A stretch of 64,000 nucleotides of DNA, from contig CM049313.1 of assembly GCA_026874595.1 (NCBI GenBank), forward strand, positions 43,926,659-43,990,658, written 5' to 3'. The stretch comes from Sipunculus nudus (lineage: Eukaryota > Annelida > Sipuncula > Golfingiida > Sipunculidae). The stretch's first letter is position 1. Each line of letters starts with the position of its first letter. The notes below the pieces were generated by a model. It searched no databases, was not told the DNA's origin, and worked only from the letters and a program-made list of their open reading frames with translations. This document shows, in pieces, positions 10,690 through 23,147 of the stretch. The position numbers and the translations under genes were made by a program.

Positions 10690-12807
10690 TAAGTATACAC
10701 ACTGCTGGTTGAATGAGGGACAAACAATATCACTGTGCTAATTACTAGCTCAGCTATAATTTATTCCTGGAATTAATAGTCAATTTCACACCGGGTGAAG
10801 TTTTTAATCTTCTGAAGTAAGGATTCACTTATCTAATGAACATCCACACTTTCATAGCAATACACTACTTTGTGGACACAATTAAATGTACACTTTAATT
10901 ATTGTAATCCTGGTGGTACATTACAAAATCTAAAATGTAGCATAGCCTAAAATAAGAATGAATCAAATACAGAAAATTATAACTTATAACATTCATCTAG
11001 TTTACGTACCATCTGGGGGAGCAAAGGGGGGGGGGGGGGGGGCGGGAGTGCAGGGCAGAGGAGAAGCCTGCTAGTAGTGGCCAAGCTGAGCCAAGGCAAG
11101 CTGTGAGTGGGTTACATAACACAAGTGAAGGCTGTACTACTAGGTGGGCTTGATGTAAACAACACTTGACAAATGCATGTTGTATGAAAACTTGAATAAA
11201 AGCTACTCTTTTCAATCAATTTCTTTGAAATTTCAGATTTTAAAAGGTTAAATCTTTATGTATATATGATGTGAAAATTACATCAACAGTGCTTACAGGG
11301 AAAAACGTGCTGTTGCCATAGTTGGACAAAATTTAAGGTATTGATTTTTTATTTATGCTATTAACTGAAAAGCGCCCAATTACCTATAAAGGATGTTGAA
11401 TTAACATGAATAATAGATTCTTTCCTTTGAAATAAATTTGTACCTGCCAAAATATTGCCCTGAAACCGTATGCTTACTCCTGAAAATGAATGTTTTAAAT
11501 AGTGGACCGGGCGCGATCAAAGGTGTCAACATAAACACAGTGAGTGTATCGCCCGGCCACAACACGTCAATCAGGAGATGCCCTGACCAAAAAAATGTAA
11601 TACATGTTCCCGCTGGCTGAAACACCGTGTGTTAAGTCGTGGCCATCTTATGGTAAACAGACACACGTGGACTGTGTTTACCAACACGCAGACCCATAAC
11701 AAGGTGTTAAACAGCCGTATACGTGGTACCGAGACTGTGCGTTGGGGTGGTTTTGCAGGAAAAACTTTTGGTTAAAGCAAATCTGAACTGACAGTATGAA
11801 TGAATGGCATAATATTGCTCCTGATTTTGTCCCTTTAAAAAAGAATATGCAGAATTATTTAAATACATTGAGATGATCAGTGCCTTCATTTTATAAAACA
11901 AACCGGTCGGCAGAAAGTGATACTGTATAAATCTTGTAAGTCATAACTTGAATTCTATGTAATGAAGATTAAAATAAAATACAATATAATTTACATTTAC
12001 ATAACTTCATTGCACTGAACTTAATACATAACCCTACAAAAAGTGCATAAATACAAGTGGGTACTTCAAACTATTCAACACATTTGATTCAGTATACTTT
12101 AATAACATAAATATAAATATAAATATATATATATATAAGGTTGCAATACCACTTGGATGAATTTGTTACATCATTTTTGATACAAGGTAAAAAACACCAC
12201 TTTTTCATTTTTAGCCAGAGCATTGTACCATGTCAGCTAAAACCTCAGGCATCTCACAGCAACAATATAAATTTATGTCAATGGATTTAAAAATTTGTGA
12301 TTTCCTGGCTCTCTTATCTATCGAAATTTATGGGGTGTATTTTTTGTTTGTTTATTAAACATGAATATACATGATTGCGCGTTTTTGGAATATCAAACTG
12401 AATCTCAGGATTTCCTATATAACCATTGAAAAGAAATTCAGCAGCACATGCTACCCCAATCTGAACTATTTATCTTGCCTTTGAACTTTCGGGATGTTAA
12501 ATTCTAAAACTGAAATACATGTTTTATAAATTTGTGAAAATTGATTTTCTAATGGAGGGGTTAATGATTTTACAGCAAGCAGCATTATGGATTCACCTAT
12601 TCTATTCTGAATGGCTTTTTTTTTCCTGTATGATGAATCTGCACCGCGGGTGGATCATGGAGCAAATGGTACTGACCATGACCACTTCTGTTTATCATCT
12701 ATATATGTTGGGACTTAAATAGTTGTTGAAGACCATTGCAATTATTAAATTGAGCTTTTAAAATGTTTTGTGCCTCCATCACAATATCAGAACATTGCAA
12801 TTTAAAC

Positions 12808-12870
12808 AGCGGCGTACCTAGCCTCATTGCCGCCCGGGGCGGTCTTAGAAATTGCCGCCCCTCTAACTTA
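12808..12870 (+). mobile_element. hAT-like terminal sequence (isolated end)
   Basis: cagcggcgtacctag followed by a GC-rich gccgcccggggcggt stretch resembles the 5' terminus of many animal hAT elements (CAGYGGCGTAVCTAG). I do not find a matching inverted end nearby or any transposase, so this is one terminus or a chance match. Confidence 0.3.
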
Positions 12871-13808
12871 ACATTATAGTGTGGGGGCATATGTCACCGA
12901 GTAATTTTTCCCTGTAAAAAGTGGACACCCTACATTTTTGTGATCCTTAGACCTTAAACTTTACAAAAAAATATGGTGCCAATTTTTCTATAGTGGTTTT
13001 GTCATTTTTTCAGGTCAATTTGATTTTAGAGCAAAATTGATGACCATTATATATAAATATTTCAAACAGAGAGATATTTAGCAACAAAACACCTCAAAAT
13101 GGGTAGTAAGATATATTACATCACAATAACTTAGACTAGACACTCAAAGACTGCGTTAAGACGTTTATTACAATATTAGAGAGCACCCGTAGAGCGCAAA
13201 CCTCCGCCAGTACATGGATCCGCATCAAGATCCATCAGACTAATCATGAAAATTAATCAGCTGTTGTTTGTCCACAGTATATTGTTCTACAAAATTTCAT
13301 TGATGAATTCATTAAAAAAAATTCATATAGAGACAACAAGGTATCCTTGGGTAGTTTGTGCAATGTACATATGGCCGACCACTTGCTGATTTCAGGCAAC
13401 CTGTATCGTATACAGTATGGCTCCACTTTCCTTGGTTTTAACCAGTGACTAAATATTTGCTTCATTTATACATAACATATGAAAATGGCCCTGTTATTCT
13501 TCCATTAGATATGATTTTGTTATTGCGTCATCCTATTGTTCGATTATTACATCACCAACATCAATATCCGCTCGCTGATAGTGAAGGTACAGAAACCCGC
13601 CTCTTACGGTTAGTTCATCCAAAGTATATTTAAAGGTTCCCAAGGAATTCTAGGGAGTATTTTTTATGTATTGGTCATAATCCAAAAAATAATTTGTAAA
13701 ATTTTAAGGCGGATGATGTGCCAGATCCTCACTAACCCAACCCAAAGTTTTAGGAAAGTCTACCTAGTCCACCATTCACAGTGAAATGGAGTTCATATTA
13801 AGAAGCAA

Positions 13809-13843
<35 letters not shown>

Positions 13844-15354
13844 CATTATTCATATAACCTCAGCTCTGTGCGGGCAATAGCATATCATTTGGGAGCAATT
13901 ATACCTTCTGTGGAGTAGCTATTTTCATCAGTTATTTACAGACATTTATTTACAGACATTTACAGTAGATTGAGACATGTAAAGGACAGATAATCAACAT
14001 TGAATGAAATGCATGTTTTGCTGCAGAATTCATTAAGGAGAGTGTTTTGAAAAACAAAACAAAGGGACCTTAAAAATTTAGAATTTTAGGAAAGTCCTAT
14101 TGATGGAAACAAACTTGAAGTAAATATCAAATCATAACAAAAAAAAGTGTCATCATTAGTCATAAAGTTATCGAACGTGTTTACATTCTTCTATCCCATC
14201 TTTACCCCCCCCCCCCCCCCCCCTCCATGATCTATTTTTTAATCTATTTTGTTTGGTGGGTCAATTTTTTTTATACATTTATGGGAATATGAAACAGAGG
14301 CATTCAGGTTATACCAGTACAATAACAAAAACGGACAAATCTAAACAGAAACTATGGTAAAACCAATGGTAAAGTTTAAATATAACAATGGTAAAGTTAA
14401 ATGCTGGTTATTGTTGAATTTTTGTCGCTTTTTCATTATCCTTAAATGACTTGTGATGGCACAGTGGCTACATAGGCTGTGTCATCCGTCGGAGCAAGAT
14501 GACTGGTACAACATTCATTTTTTTATGAAAATAGTAATCTGTAGACAATGAGTAGCACCAAGCTTGTACTATCTATCTATAATGCGAATTATGAAATAAA
14601 GAATAAAGAAAAGTCTATTCTTATATTTGATAAAATCTGGCTGATTATGTCATTAAATTCAGGGTGTGTCTGATGCAGCAGCGGAATGTACATCTTTGAT
14701 TGGAGCCCATGTTTTTTTTATCATTTTATACCAAATAACTCCAGACAAAAACTAGAGCATTTTATACCTGCTTAACTAATGCTCTTTCCCTTAAATCGTG
14801 ACCAAGAACAAATTTGATTTATTGCACAAGCTAACAAAATAAAACGTGCCTTATACAATACACAAATGCCTTGAATGTAATTAAAGGTTTTTGCATTTCT
14901 TTTTGGTTATTGTTATTTTAATAAAGGCCATAAAAACAATAACAAAATTGTTTGGGTTATAATGGGACCGGTACCGGTATACCGGTATTGGACCGGTATA
15001 GAGGAAGTCAACATTAAGGTTGTTTTAACAGCACATACAAATTCCCTTTTAAGTACATTGGACTTTTCTGAAAAGGCACATAATCAAGTAATTTTCAAGG
15101 AACCAAGTCTCAAAGAATCTGAGCTTATAGTTCATGTTTCTTACCACTGGTCCAACTTACTGCTTAATGATCTCACCTAAATAATAAATTGTTAAAAAGT
15201 AGATATAATTAAATCATTATTTGTACGTTCATTTAGCAAATGTTAAAATTAAATATTAAAACGTGTCTTGTAAAACAATATTTTATTTAAAATGATTTTG
15301 CAAGAAAATACAATTGTGTATGAATGCATCACATCTCTCTCTTTCTGTCTCTCT

Positions 15355-15420
<66 letters not shown>

Positions 15421-15646
15421 GTATATATATATATGTGTGTGTGTGTGTAATTATACAAATAGACGGATCAAATTTTGTCAGACATTTTTACTACTAGGTA
15501 GTTTCGTGCAAAGTGCTGCACTCATCACTGTCTGATTGATTATACAGCTCTGTCATACCATTGAGCACTCTAGCAGTTGCTAATTGCAGTTAACCATTAT
15601 ATTAATATATATATATATATATATATATATACTAAGTATAATGATT

Positions 15647-15765
15647 AGTGGTATAGCCGTGTTAGTCTGTAGTGGAAGTGTAGGTTTGGAGAAAGAGTGA
15701 TAGACTAATATCAATAAACATGTTACTATCTAAAAGGCGTCACTCTTACTCCCTCTCTACACACA
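15647..15765 (+). mobile_element. Possible Penelope-like element terminal fragment
   Basis: gtggtatagccgtgttagtctgtagtggaag resembles the conserved gccgtgttagtctgt phrase I associate with Penelope-like terminal repeats. It is followed by agactaatatcaataaacatgtta and aaggcgtcactctta, which resemble the other conserved end. No reverse transcriptase or GIY-YIG sequence is nearby. The identification rests on phrase similarity only. Confidence 0.3.
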
Positions 15766-17202
15766 CACACATATGTGTGTGTGTGTCTGTCATTCATTTT
15801 TACCTCAATGTATAGGAAAATAAAGTGTCTAAGAAACTACACGGGTGGGAGCTACCTTATGGGATAGCTTATATGACTAGAGATTGCCATTGCTTTTAGA
15901 AAAAAATTAACACTTATCCCCTGAAGAAAACTGTCAAGGTACATAAACATTTGCAACAGTATGTGAATTATCTCATGCCAGTTGTTCATTAGTTTGGCAA
16001 AACCATTCCTTGTACACGGACTTACAATTTCCAATTTACCTGTTTCATTCATTGTTATTGTTCTGTGTGTGAGTAAACACAGTCCACGTGTGTCTGTGTA
16101 CCATAAAAAGACCATAACTAGAGGTCGTCTGTTCTTGCGCGTGCACAACTCCCAAACAAGGAGAAATGATATGGAAGATAAAGAAAAGATACACTATTGG
16201 GATGCTTGAGAAAATCTCGATTTGTAAAGTAGCGCGGTTTGGCCGCCAGATGGCATGCGCGCTATGTTTACATTTGTACCACTGATCTCGCAAACCTAAC
16301 ATCACTTGTGTACAGGAGTACACAAATGGTTTACAATAAAATATTAGCAGATACCATCAAATTTTAAGGAGAAAAAAACCAAGCTATGTGTATTATCAAA
16401 TATACTTGGTATGTAAATAGGTACATTTAATATAACCACAAAATAATTTTAGACAATCCTAAACTAGTCAGAGAACTAGTTTGTGTGTTTAGTATGTAAA
16501 TACATTCCAAAAGAACCTTTCCTATATCCTCTTGTCCCAGCTTACTTTGTTTGATTCGGTCAAAGTTTATTAATTTAACATTTTAAATACTATTTTAATA
16601 CATGCTGAAAGACATGTCAAAACTGAATAAAAAAAATTGGCACCATGTTTTTAAGGTTTCATAGAAAGGTGAAGAACAAAAATGCATGGGGTGTCACCTT
16701 TTTACAAACAAATTTTACTCAGGACAAATTTGCTACATATGCCCCTACACTATTATACAAAACTAGATAACATATTGAAACATATCATGTCAAATATCCT
16801 TGTTACTGGTTTGTATTTGACAGCAACGCAATTATATGGATGGATTCACTGGCAGGGATTCTTCCTCCACATATTAAAGAGCAAACATCTCTTAGCTAAT
16901 GTAAATCAACAGATCGCTCGAACCAAAACAGATTAAACTGCAGGATACACATATAATGTGATCTTTCATCATTTATGTAAACACAATTCATGATTACTTT
17001 ATACTCAACTTGGGAACAAAACTTTATTTGGTGTTATTCCATTCTCAACGCATACAAATACCTTGTCACATCTATAATTCCACCTCTTGTTATCGCATAT
17101 GACAGCAGGTACACATAATAGAGCTATTGAGATATGCATGGTACTGCTGATTGCAAGGCACTTTATAGTCTTAACTAAAAACGCGTAATTTCATGAGTTA
17201 GG

Positions 17203-17274
<72 letters not shown>

Positions 17275-17952
17275 CAGGGCATGTTTAATATTTTCACATA
17301 AAAAATCAAATGTTTGGAAAAACTGACTTGGTTAAATAAAATTTCCTCAAAGTTAAAAGCATATCTTAATTCAAGGCTACATCAAATTTATTTTAGAATT
17401 ACAGTGATTATGCACACTTTAACTCGGTTTTATTTTTGAACTTATGACTATTTGTTATTTAATAAGTATTTAAATAAATTTCAAGTAATTATATCATTTA
17501 AATACATATTTTATTTTAATTTTAAATAATTTGTCACATTATACGACAATTGCCTGTAGGTAGTGGATCATTAAATTGTTATTAACAGTATTAACAGCAC
17601 AGGTAAATATATCTTTTATTTAAGTTTTGAACTCTAAAATAAAACTGATGCTTGATACGTGTATTGAACATGTGGCTAAGTGGCCAGGGGAATTCATCCC
17701 GTCGGACCAGTTATAATAAAATTATATTTTAAAGTTAAAATAAATCCTACATAGGTCTTGGTGTTTATTGTGTTTATTTACGTTACATAAAAGATCATGC
17801 AGGTCATGTTGGGTAATAAAAAGACAGGCATTTAGGTAGTACTCATTATATGCATGAGAGTGTAAACGTCTGTATTTTAACGAGACTGGTGTGAGAGTAG
17901 GGAGAATCATTGAAAAAGGGCACTTCAGGTTGTTTCAGACCGTTTAAATATC

Positions 17953-18282
17953 ATGGAATTTCTGAAATTCTAGGGTTCAAGAATGGAAATTCTTTATACT
18001 CTCCAAGGAAAGAGCAACAAAATTCATCAAAATATTGTTCGCACAATGTGGACGACAGACACCCAACCCCCACCACAGGGGGCCATTGGTCTTCTGGCAG
18101 GGTTTTTCCATGGTGATTACCGGCTGCTGCTAGGGATTTCTGTAAACGACGACAGCCCTGAAATGCTGGCCTTTGCGTGTTTGGTCAGTTTATTGATGGC
18201 GTTCCGACATTGCGAGACCACAGATCTAACAAAGAATAACTACAGATATGTTCTTTTTTTTGCGTATATCTTGCCTCTATAG
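17953..18282 (+). CDS. Coding-like ORF, unknown; possible exon or element relic
   Basis: An open frame of about 100 codons begins with an in-frame ATG at 17983. It is clearly richer in G+C than its surroundings. Residues include TMWTTDTQPPPQGAIGLLAG and FACLVSLLMAFRHCETTDL, with a hydrophobic middle. A possible splice acceptor, aattctag, lies just upstream at about 17965-17972. I do not recognise the family. The sequence after about 18240 returns to AT-rich composition, and the last codons (RYVLFFAYILPL) are probably not coding. It may be a lone exon, a decayed gene or part of an unrecognised transposon. Confidence 0.25.
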
Positions 18283-18304
18283 AGACCTTCCAGAAATAAT
18301 TTGG

Positions 18305-19055
18305 TTATTTCAAGAGCCCAGTTTTTAATCCTGAAATTCTTGAAAATGGGACAAAAAGGCCAAATTTGTACTTTTTTAGGAACTCCTTTTGCCACTGATT
18401 ATGTACTGAATCCCTTAAATGCCGCCCCAAGAAATGTGCAAATCGTTCGCTGATCATTTTGAAGATTCCACTGCCCAGTTTATAATCCCTGGAATACTTG
18501 AAAGTGGGACAAAAAGGCCAAATTTGAACTTTTTCAGGAACTCATGCCACTGATTGTACTTAATCCAAAAAATGCCACCCTCCGCCCCCGCCCCACCCAC
18601 ACACCACAGATGTACAAATCGTTCGCTGATCATTTTGTAGGTTCCACTGCCCAGTTTATAATCTCTACAATACTTGAAATGAGACAAAAAGGCCAAATTT
18701 GTACTTTTTGAGAAACTCCTTATGCCACTGATTATGTACTAAATTCCAGAAATGCCGCCCCCTAAAATGTTCAAATCGTTCGCTGCTCATTTTGTAGGTT
18801 CCACTGCCCAGTTTATAATCTAAAAAAAACTTGAAATGGGACAAAAAAGCCAAATTTGTATATTTTGAGAAATTCCTTATGCCACTCATTTTAGTAATTC
18901 ACCGAAATGCCCCCCCCCCCCCCCCCAACCTATATGTGCAAATTGTTCGCTAATCATTTGGTAGGTTCCACTGCCCAGTTTTTTATTCCTGAAATACTTG
19001 AAATTGGAAAAAATAAGCCAAATTTGTACTTTTTGAGCAAATTACGCCACTGAAT
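18305..19055. repeat. Satellite array, about 160-180 bp units
   Basis: About 4.6 head-to-tail units start near 18310, 18470, 18649, 18803 and 18970. Each has ctgcccagtttataatc, then acttgaaatgggacaaaaaggccaaatttgtactttttg, then actccttatgccactgatta, then aatgccgcccc, and finally caaatcgttcgctgatcattttgtaggttcca. The G/C-rich centre expands to a C run at 18910-18926. The minus-strand ORFs repeating SHFKY/YKLGSGTYKM are translations of the repeat. Confidence 0.85.
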
Positions 19056-19393
19056 TTAAAACCTTGTTGTAAGATAACTGTAAACATTCCAGCCCCGGCA
19101 TTTGTAACATTTTTTGTCACCTAATTTTTCTTTACTAAATTTATTTTCTTCAGACTCAATTTAATTTTTTACGACTAGAATCCAATGAAAAAGAATTTTG
19201 GCGCGAATTTTGACGTGAATTTGCCTGCCTGGTTATCATAAGCTAATTCATTTATATATTTTCTATGCTGCCTATAGGCTCTTTATTTTAATTTTTTTTT
19301 CACAGTGAGTGTCCCCTTGTCTGGTGAACAGTTAAACATTCTTTTTTTACATGGCTTTTTTCAAATCAACCTTTGGTTTTGTGCCCTGAATGG

Positions 19394-19885
19394 CTAAACT
19401 GGGCACTTCTGAGTGCTTTGCTGGAGCAGAAGAAACATTGGCTGTATGTTGTTATATGAATGGATTTTGATAGACAGCGGGGTCTTATTACTTATTTTAA
19501 TGCAGCTTAGAGAATAGACTTCATCAGCATCCAAATTATTTGCAATATCATTTTTTAAATTTGAATTTGTCACAGTAGGTGAATCTAGTGATACTGACAT
19601 TGGACTTAAAAAAAAAAAAACAGCCTCCGAATCGGGTTGCGTGACAAAACTGATATGTATAATCATTTTTCCTAGGTTGCTTTATCCACTTTTTTTTTTG
19701 CTTTTTCTGGTTAACCTGGACAAGTTAATTATTTTCTTTTTTCCTAAAATGTCCATACCAATACTTTTTTGGCCTGGAAAAATATGATAACATGCATTAG
19801 TTGCCGGACATTGACAGGAAACTTTAGGAATAATTGTTACAGCATATTTGTCCCTTTTTGTTTCCTCCACTAAAAATGTTCCCAT
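19394..19885 (-). pseudogene. MULE-like transposase C-terminal region with SWIM zinc finger
   Basis: The minus strand at 19682-19885 encodes VSCQCPATNACYHIFPGQKSIGMD. The CxCx(n)CxH pattern is the SWIM zinc finger found at the C-terminus of MULE transposases and FHY3/FAR1-like proteins. A basic KKKSG stretch follows. A second frame (19394-19666, DADEVYSLSCIKISN...) may be the tail after a frame change. It lies 3' of the transposase core below and in the same orientation. Confidence 0.6.
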
Positions 19886-20460
19886 ATCAGGAATAAGTTT
19901 ATTTTTTCTTGGTCAATGACCATTTGTGCCAGTAAAACTTGGGATATATTACTGTTAATGTAATCGTTTCTTTCAGCACCATTTTCATTAGCTGGAAGCA
20001 ATCCAAAACATCAGTTTCCTGAATAATTTGAGTATGAAACACTGTATCTGTAGCTCTTTCTATTATATTTATTTCACTATTTTTTTATGTCATCTACTTG
20101 CTTACTAAATTTTGCAACATTTTCCTTTACTGTTTTAATAATATTGTCAGGTCTGCAAGTGTTTGCCAGAAATACTACCACATCAGGTTTAAGTGCCAAA
20201 TCTGAAAATTCTGGTTTTAAAGAAAAGTGCTAAATTACAAAAGTCCTGCAGAATTTTAAGCCAATAATAATTTTGAAGGTAAAAAAGCAAAGAACCATTG
20301 TATCTGTAGGAACTTCGTTCCATTTTATGAGTCTTTTAACAATATAAAAAGACTCGGCTCCATAATTTGTGATTCCAGAGTGTGGACTGTATACATCATA
20401 CTCTTCCAATGTATATCTGACTTAATGGTCAAGCATATCTTCTCTGAGCTACCTGTTAAA

Positions 20461-20985
20461 CTAATCCACTGCTGGCTCACTCCAACGGGACAAGAGATCC
20501 TGGGCATTTCTTTCAAAGTTCTCCCTAGATTCAATATGTAACATAATATTTAAATCTGAAAGATATACCGAAAGTTCTAATTTCTTTGCTCCATTATCGA
20601 TAAGCCACCGTTTCATATTCTGTTTTATGTGGTTCCAGCAGTGGAGAATTTTAAAATTGGGCAAAGCTTTTGCAAATGCTTGACTGATTCCTCTTTCTTT
20701 GTCCACAACCTCTCGAATAGAACTTATTTTTTAAGATTTGGAATTCTGCGGGTCAGTGACAGAATAAAATCTTCATGTACAAATTACTGCTTAGTGCCAT
20801 GCAGCATATATGCTAATGGGATGAACGGCTCTTCAGAAAAAAAGAACATGCCTAAAACATATGGTTGTGATATAAAAATTGCCTATATTAAAAGTTTCGT
20901 CATACATATGGTATGGTTTTGATCCAGTTTTTGTCATCAATAATTTGTTGAAATCTTCAAGTACTTTTGTTTATGCCATATATAT
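20461..20985 (-). pseudogene. MULE-type transposase catalytic core (degenerate)
   Basis: The clearest part is VDKERGISQAFAKALPNFKILHCWNHIKQNMKRWL. It fits the MULE/transposase pattern D..E..l..Af...fp....l.CwwH...N in which the DDE core ends in C-x2-H. Just upstream (20700-20830), degenerate minus-strand frames give PLAYMLHGTK and FVHEDFI, matching the preceding block (P.aymlH..k....ed), but with stops and at least one frame change. This is therefore a dead copy. The bases 19886-20460 between the core and the SWIM finger hold only short decayed frames. Confidence 0.65.
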
Positions 20986-20988
20986 TGT

Positions 20989-21475
20989 TTAATCTGCGTA
21001 TGTGTAAATTTTATGTACAAAATCTTTAAGTTCATGGGCAATAAAATGTGTGTTGTAATAATCATCGTGAGTGATCTGTCTATCTGATTTTTCAGCACCT
21101 ACAGCATTTCGTACCTGTTTATCGTTTCTAGGTTTTAAGACAGCTTCATGTGTATTGTCAATCTGAGTACTAACCATTTTTTGGTACGTGGTTATTGGCT
21201 GATCCGTATAGTTGTCCTTAATTTTCTTAAGTACTGAAGGACAATTTCGAATATGTCGCCTGTCATTATATTTTGAATTTTGATGACATGCTGGTTCAAA
21301 TTCAGAATGATTTCCCAGGTAATGAACCGGTACTTACTGGGGAATCATGCAATCCTACTGAATGAACCCTCTTTAGAAAGCTTGTGGTAATGTTTCTTTA
21401 TTACAGGCTGTTTGCCCTTAATTCTTACTAAACCATTGTTTATCCGCCAGGTATACTCGTCACACCTCCAGTCAA
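20989..21475 (-). pseudogene. MULE-like protein, exon 2 (N-terminal domain)
   Basis: After a splice acceptor (ttttttttttgcag, ending at 21476) the minus strand reads VDWRCDEYTWRINNGLVRIKG, then PVIKKHYHKL. Beyond frame changes come RHIRNCPSVLKKIKDNY and THEAVLKPRNDKQVRNAV, ITHDDYYNTHFIAHELKDFVHKIYT. This block order (DWR.DeY.W.n.G, C.SVLKKI, VLKPRN.KQV.N, SHD..YN.HelA..l.dFV..I.T) is one I know from multicopy MULE-related proteins in mollusc genomes. A stop and shifts near 21330-21380 break it. Confidence 0.6.
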
Positions 21476-21723
21476 CTGCAAAAAAAAAAAACAATAGAAG
21501 AAACATTACAATAGACATGATAGCATATTATTATAAGCATTTAACAGCAACAAAATTATGTTTCTCCATACTTATGCATTTATTTAAGCACTAAAAAGGT
21601 CTTTGTAATTGTTACTGCTCATGCAACAGTGTTTACTTTGCTGTAACAAGACCAAATTAGTAGACAACTTGACAAAAACTTGGTAAGGCAGCTAAAAAAT
21701 GAAAAAGCAGCTGAAATACTTAC
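21476..21723 (-). other. Intron in the MULE-like pseudogene
   Basis: 248 bp with a donor catG|gtaagtatttcag at 21723 and an acceptor tttttgcag|ttgac at 21476. Joining the flanks keeps the reading frame (…GDESKH to VDWRCDEY…). A poly-T run forms the polypyrimidine tract. Confidence 0.6.
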
Positions 21724-22124
21724 CATGTTTGCTTTCATCACCCTCACTGCTCACTAAGAACATCTGACCACCTGAGTAGGTGGGGACAGTCTTTGCCTGT
21801 ATTTGGACTTGTTTCTTAACATTTCTTGGGCTTCCATGTAGGAAAGGCCCTAAGAACTCTCCCCAATGAGACCACAATCCACTTGCTTGGTTCTTGGTTG
21901 TCTTGCAAACCCCCACCCGATAGCAATATTGAATTTGGCATGTCTAATTGTTCATCAGCAACACACTCAACTGATGAATGTAGAGGCCGAAATCGAGATC
22001 CCTGAAACTGATATGCCACTTTCACTTTTGACACTTTGTGAGATTTCTTGGTTGGACCTCCTTTTCCCAGGCTCGGACGGTCTGCGTGTAGAGGTTGCTG
22101 CACAGGAAGTATGTGCAGTTTCAA
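21724..22124 (-). pseudogene. MULE-like protein, exon 1 (broken frame)
   Basis: Two overlapping minus-strand frames cover one sequence: RPSLGKGGPTKKSHK...YQFQGSRFRPLHSSVECVADEQLDMPNSIL (21816-22124), then, after a one-base shift near 21900, QASGLWSHWGEFLGPFLHG...KTVPTYSGGQMFLVSSEGDESKH up to the donor at 21723. The composition is more G+C-rich than its flanks. The first part is basic and lacks a domain I can name. Assignment to the same gene rests on orientation, spacing and the in-frame splice to exon 2. I see nothing in 22140-22560 except a G run at 22359-22371. Confidence 0.45.
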
Positions 22125-22586
22125 TCACAAACAATAATCATAAATTGCATAAAGTGTAATTGAGTCTATATTTGACTGCTATATTGATATTTGAGTTATT
22201 CTCATTGGACAGGAATTTGTCTGATATATGTCAGATAATTATGTATCAATTGTGTATACTGTACAAACATTTCATTTTATCTTGAGCCGCAATATATGAT
22301 AGATGAAAATTATATTGTCATGTAGTTTAATACATTTGAAACCGGATTATTGTTACTTGGGGGGGGGGGGGACGCGCTTAAAAAAGATTACCTTTTTTAA
22401 TGTTACAAAATCATGGGCTAAATGAGTGAAAAATTCAAATACATGTATATCATCAGAAAGTTCACTGTTCTAGGTTTAATATAATGTATACTCTATGTGT
22501 CTTATATGAATATAAACCACTTTTAGACTGATTTTAGATGTAGGGGTTTTAGACAATAATGATACCTTAAATAGTCACGTAGACAG

Positions 22587-23110
22587 GTGGTACGGTTATG
22601 GAGAAAAACTCGACTTACATTCCATCGTGATTTGTTCATTGAACATAGATCAATGGTCAACCTCCTAATCAAACTGTCAAAGACTAGTTTCTATAATAGC
22701 AAGAATGCAAAGGGTCCAGACAACTCGAAGGAGTTGTTCAGAGAATTGAACACCTTGCTAGGCGAGGATACTTTTGTACCTCTTCCATGGAAGCCAGTTG
22801 CTGACTTCGTCGAAGGTTTCAGTCCTCTTTTTGTCACTAAGATACAGGCTATCAAGGAGTATTGTCATGTATGCAGACATTCCTTACTCAGGACCTACAT
22901 TTTCGAGCACTTGTGTGCTAACTCCCAGGACGATCCTAGCTTCTGCTACCGTCGACAAAGTAAGGCATCTGGACATCTCAATGGAGGGCAACCTCGACCC
23001 CCTACCGACCAGAGTACTAAAGGCATGTCAAAGACTTAACCCTTGTTATTACATCAAGTTAAGGTATCACTTTCGAATGCCGAATTTCCACAGGACTTCT
23101 TAGGAATCCT
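22587..23110 (+). pseudogene. Non-LTR retrotransposon (LINE) pol fragment
   Basis: The first frame gives RSMVNLLIKLSKTSFYNSK, then NSKELFRELNTLLGED and ADFVEGFSPLFVTKIQAIKE. This matches the linker between endonuclease and reverse transcriptase of CR1/L2/jockey-type LINEs (R..vn.lIk.aK..yy..k, KeLF..vn.LL, adefa.fF..KI..Ir). A second frame (22774-23103) continues with EGNLDPLPTRVLKACQRL, the pre-RT block normally reading LDPiPT.vLKec. The fragment is frame-shifted, lacks the RT catalytic region and ends near 23110. It borders the duplicated array. Confidence 0.7.
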
Positions 23111-23147
23111 ACACAGGATCCTGGTGTTCTAAAAATATCTTCGGGCC

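Larger units (their letters stand above)
10690..17952. other. AT-rich intergenic DNA with microsatellites
   Basis: I find no convincing gene here; ORFs are short, AT-driven and lack recognisable domains. Simple repeats include a G run at 11026-11042, (AAT)n at 13810-13841, a C run at 14205-14223, a (CT)n(TA)n(GT)n compound tract at 15333-15448, (TA)n at 15605-15631 and (TA)n at 17204-17272. A short accggt/accggtat repeat lies near 14966-15000. A 45-base region at 11650-11695 reappears inverted at 16060-16108. ORFs through 15249-15535 are translated microsatellite. Confidence 0.7.

Noticed and set aside
15249-15535. ORFs with IYIYIY and SLSLSL runs
   Set aside because: Translation of the (CT)n(TA)n(GT)n microsatellite.
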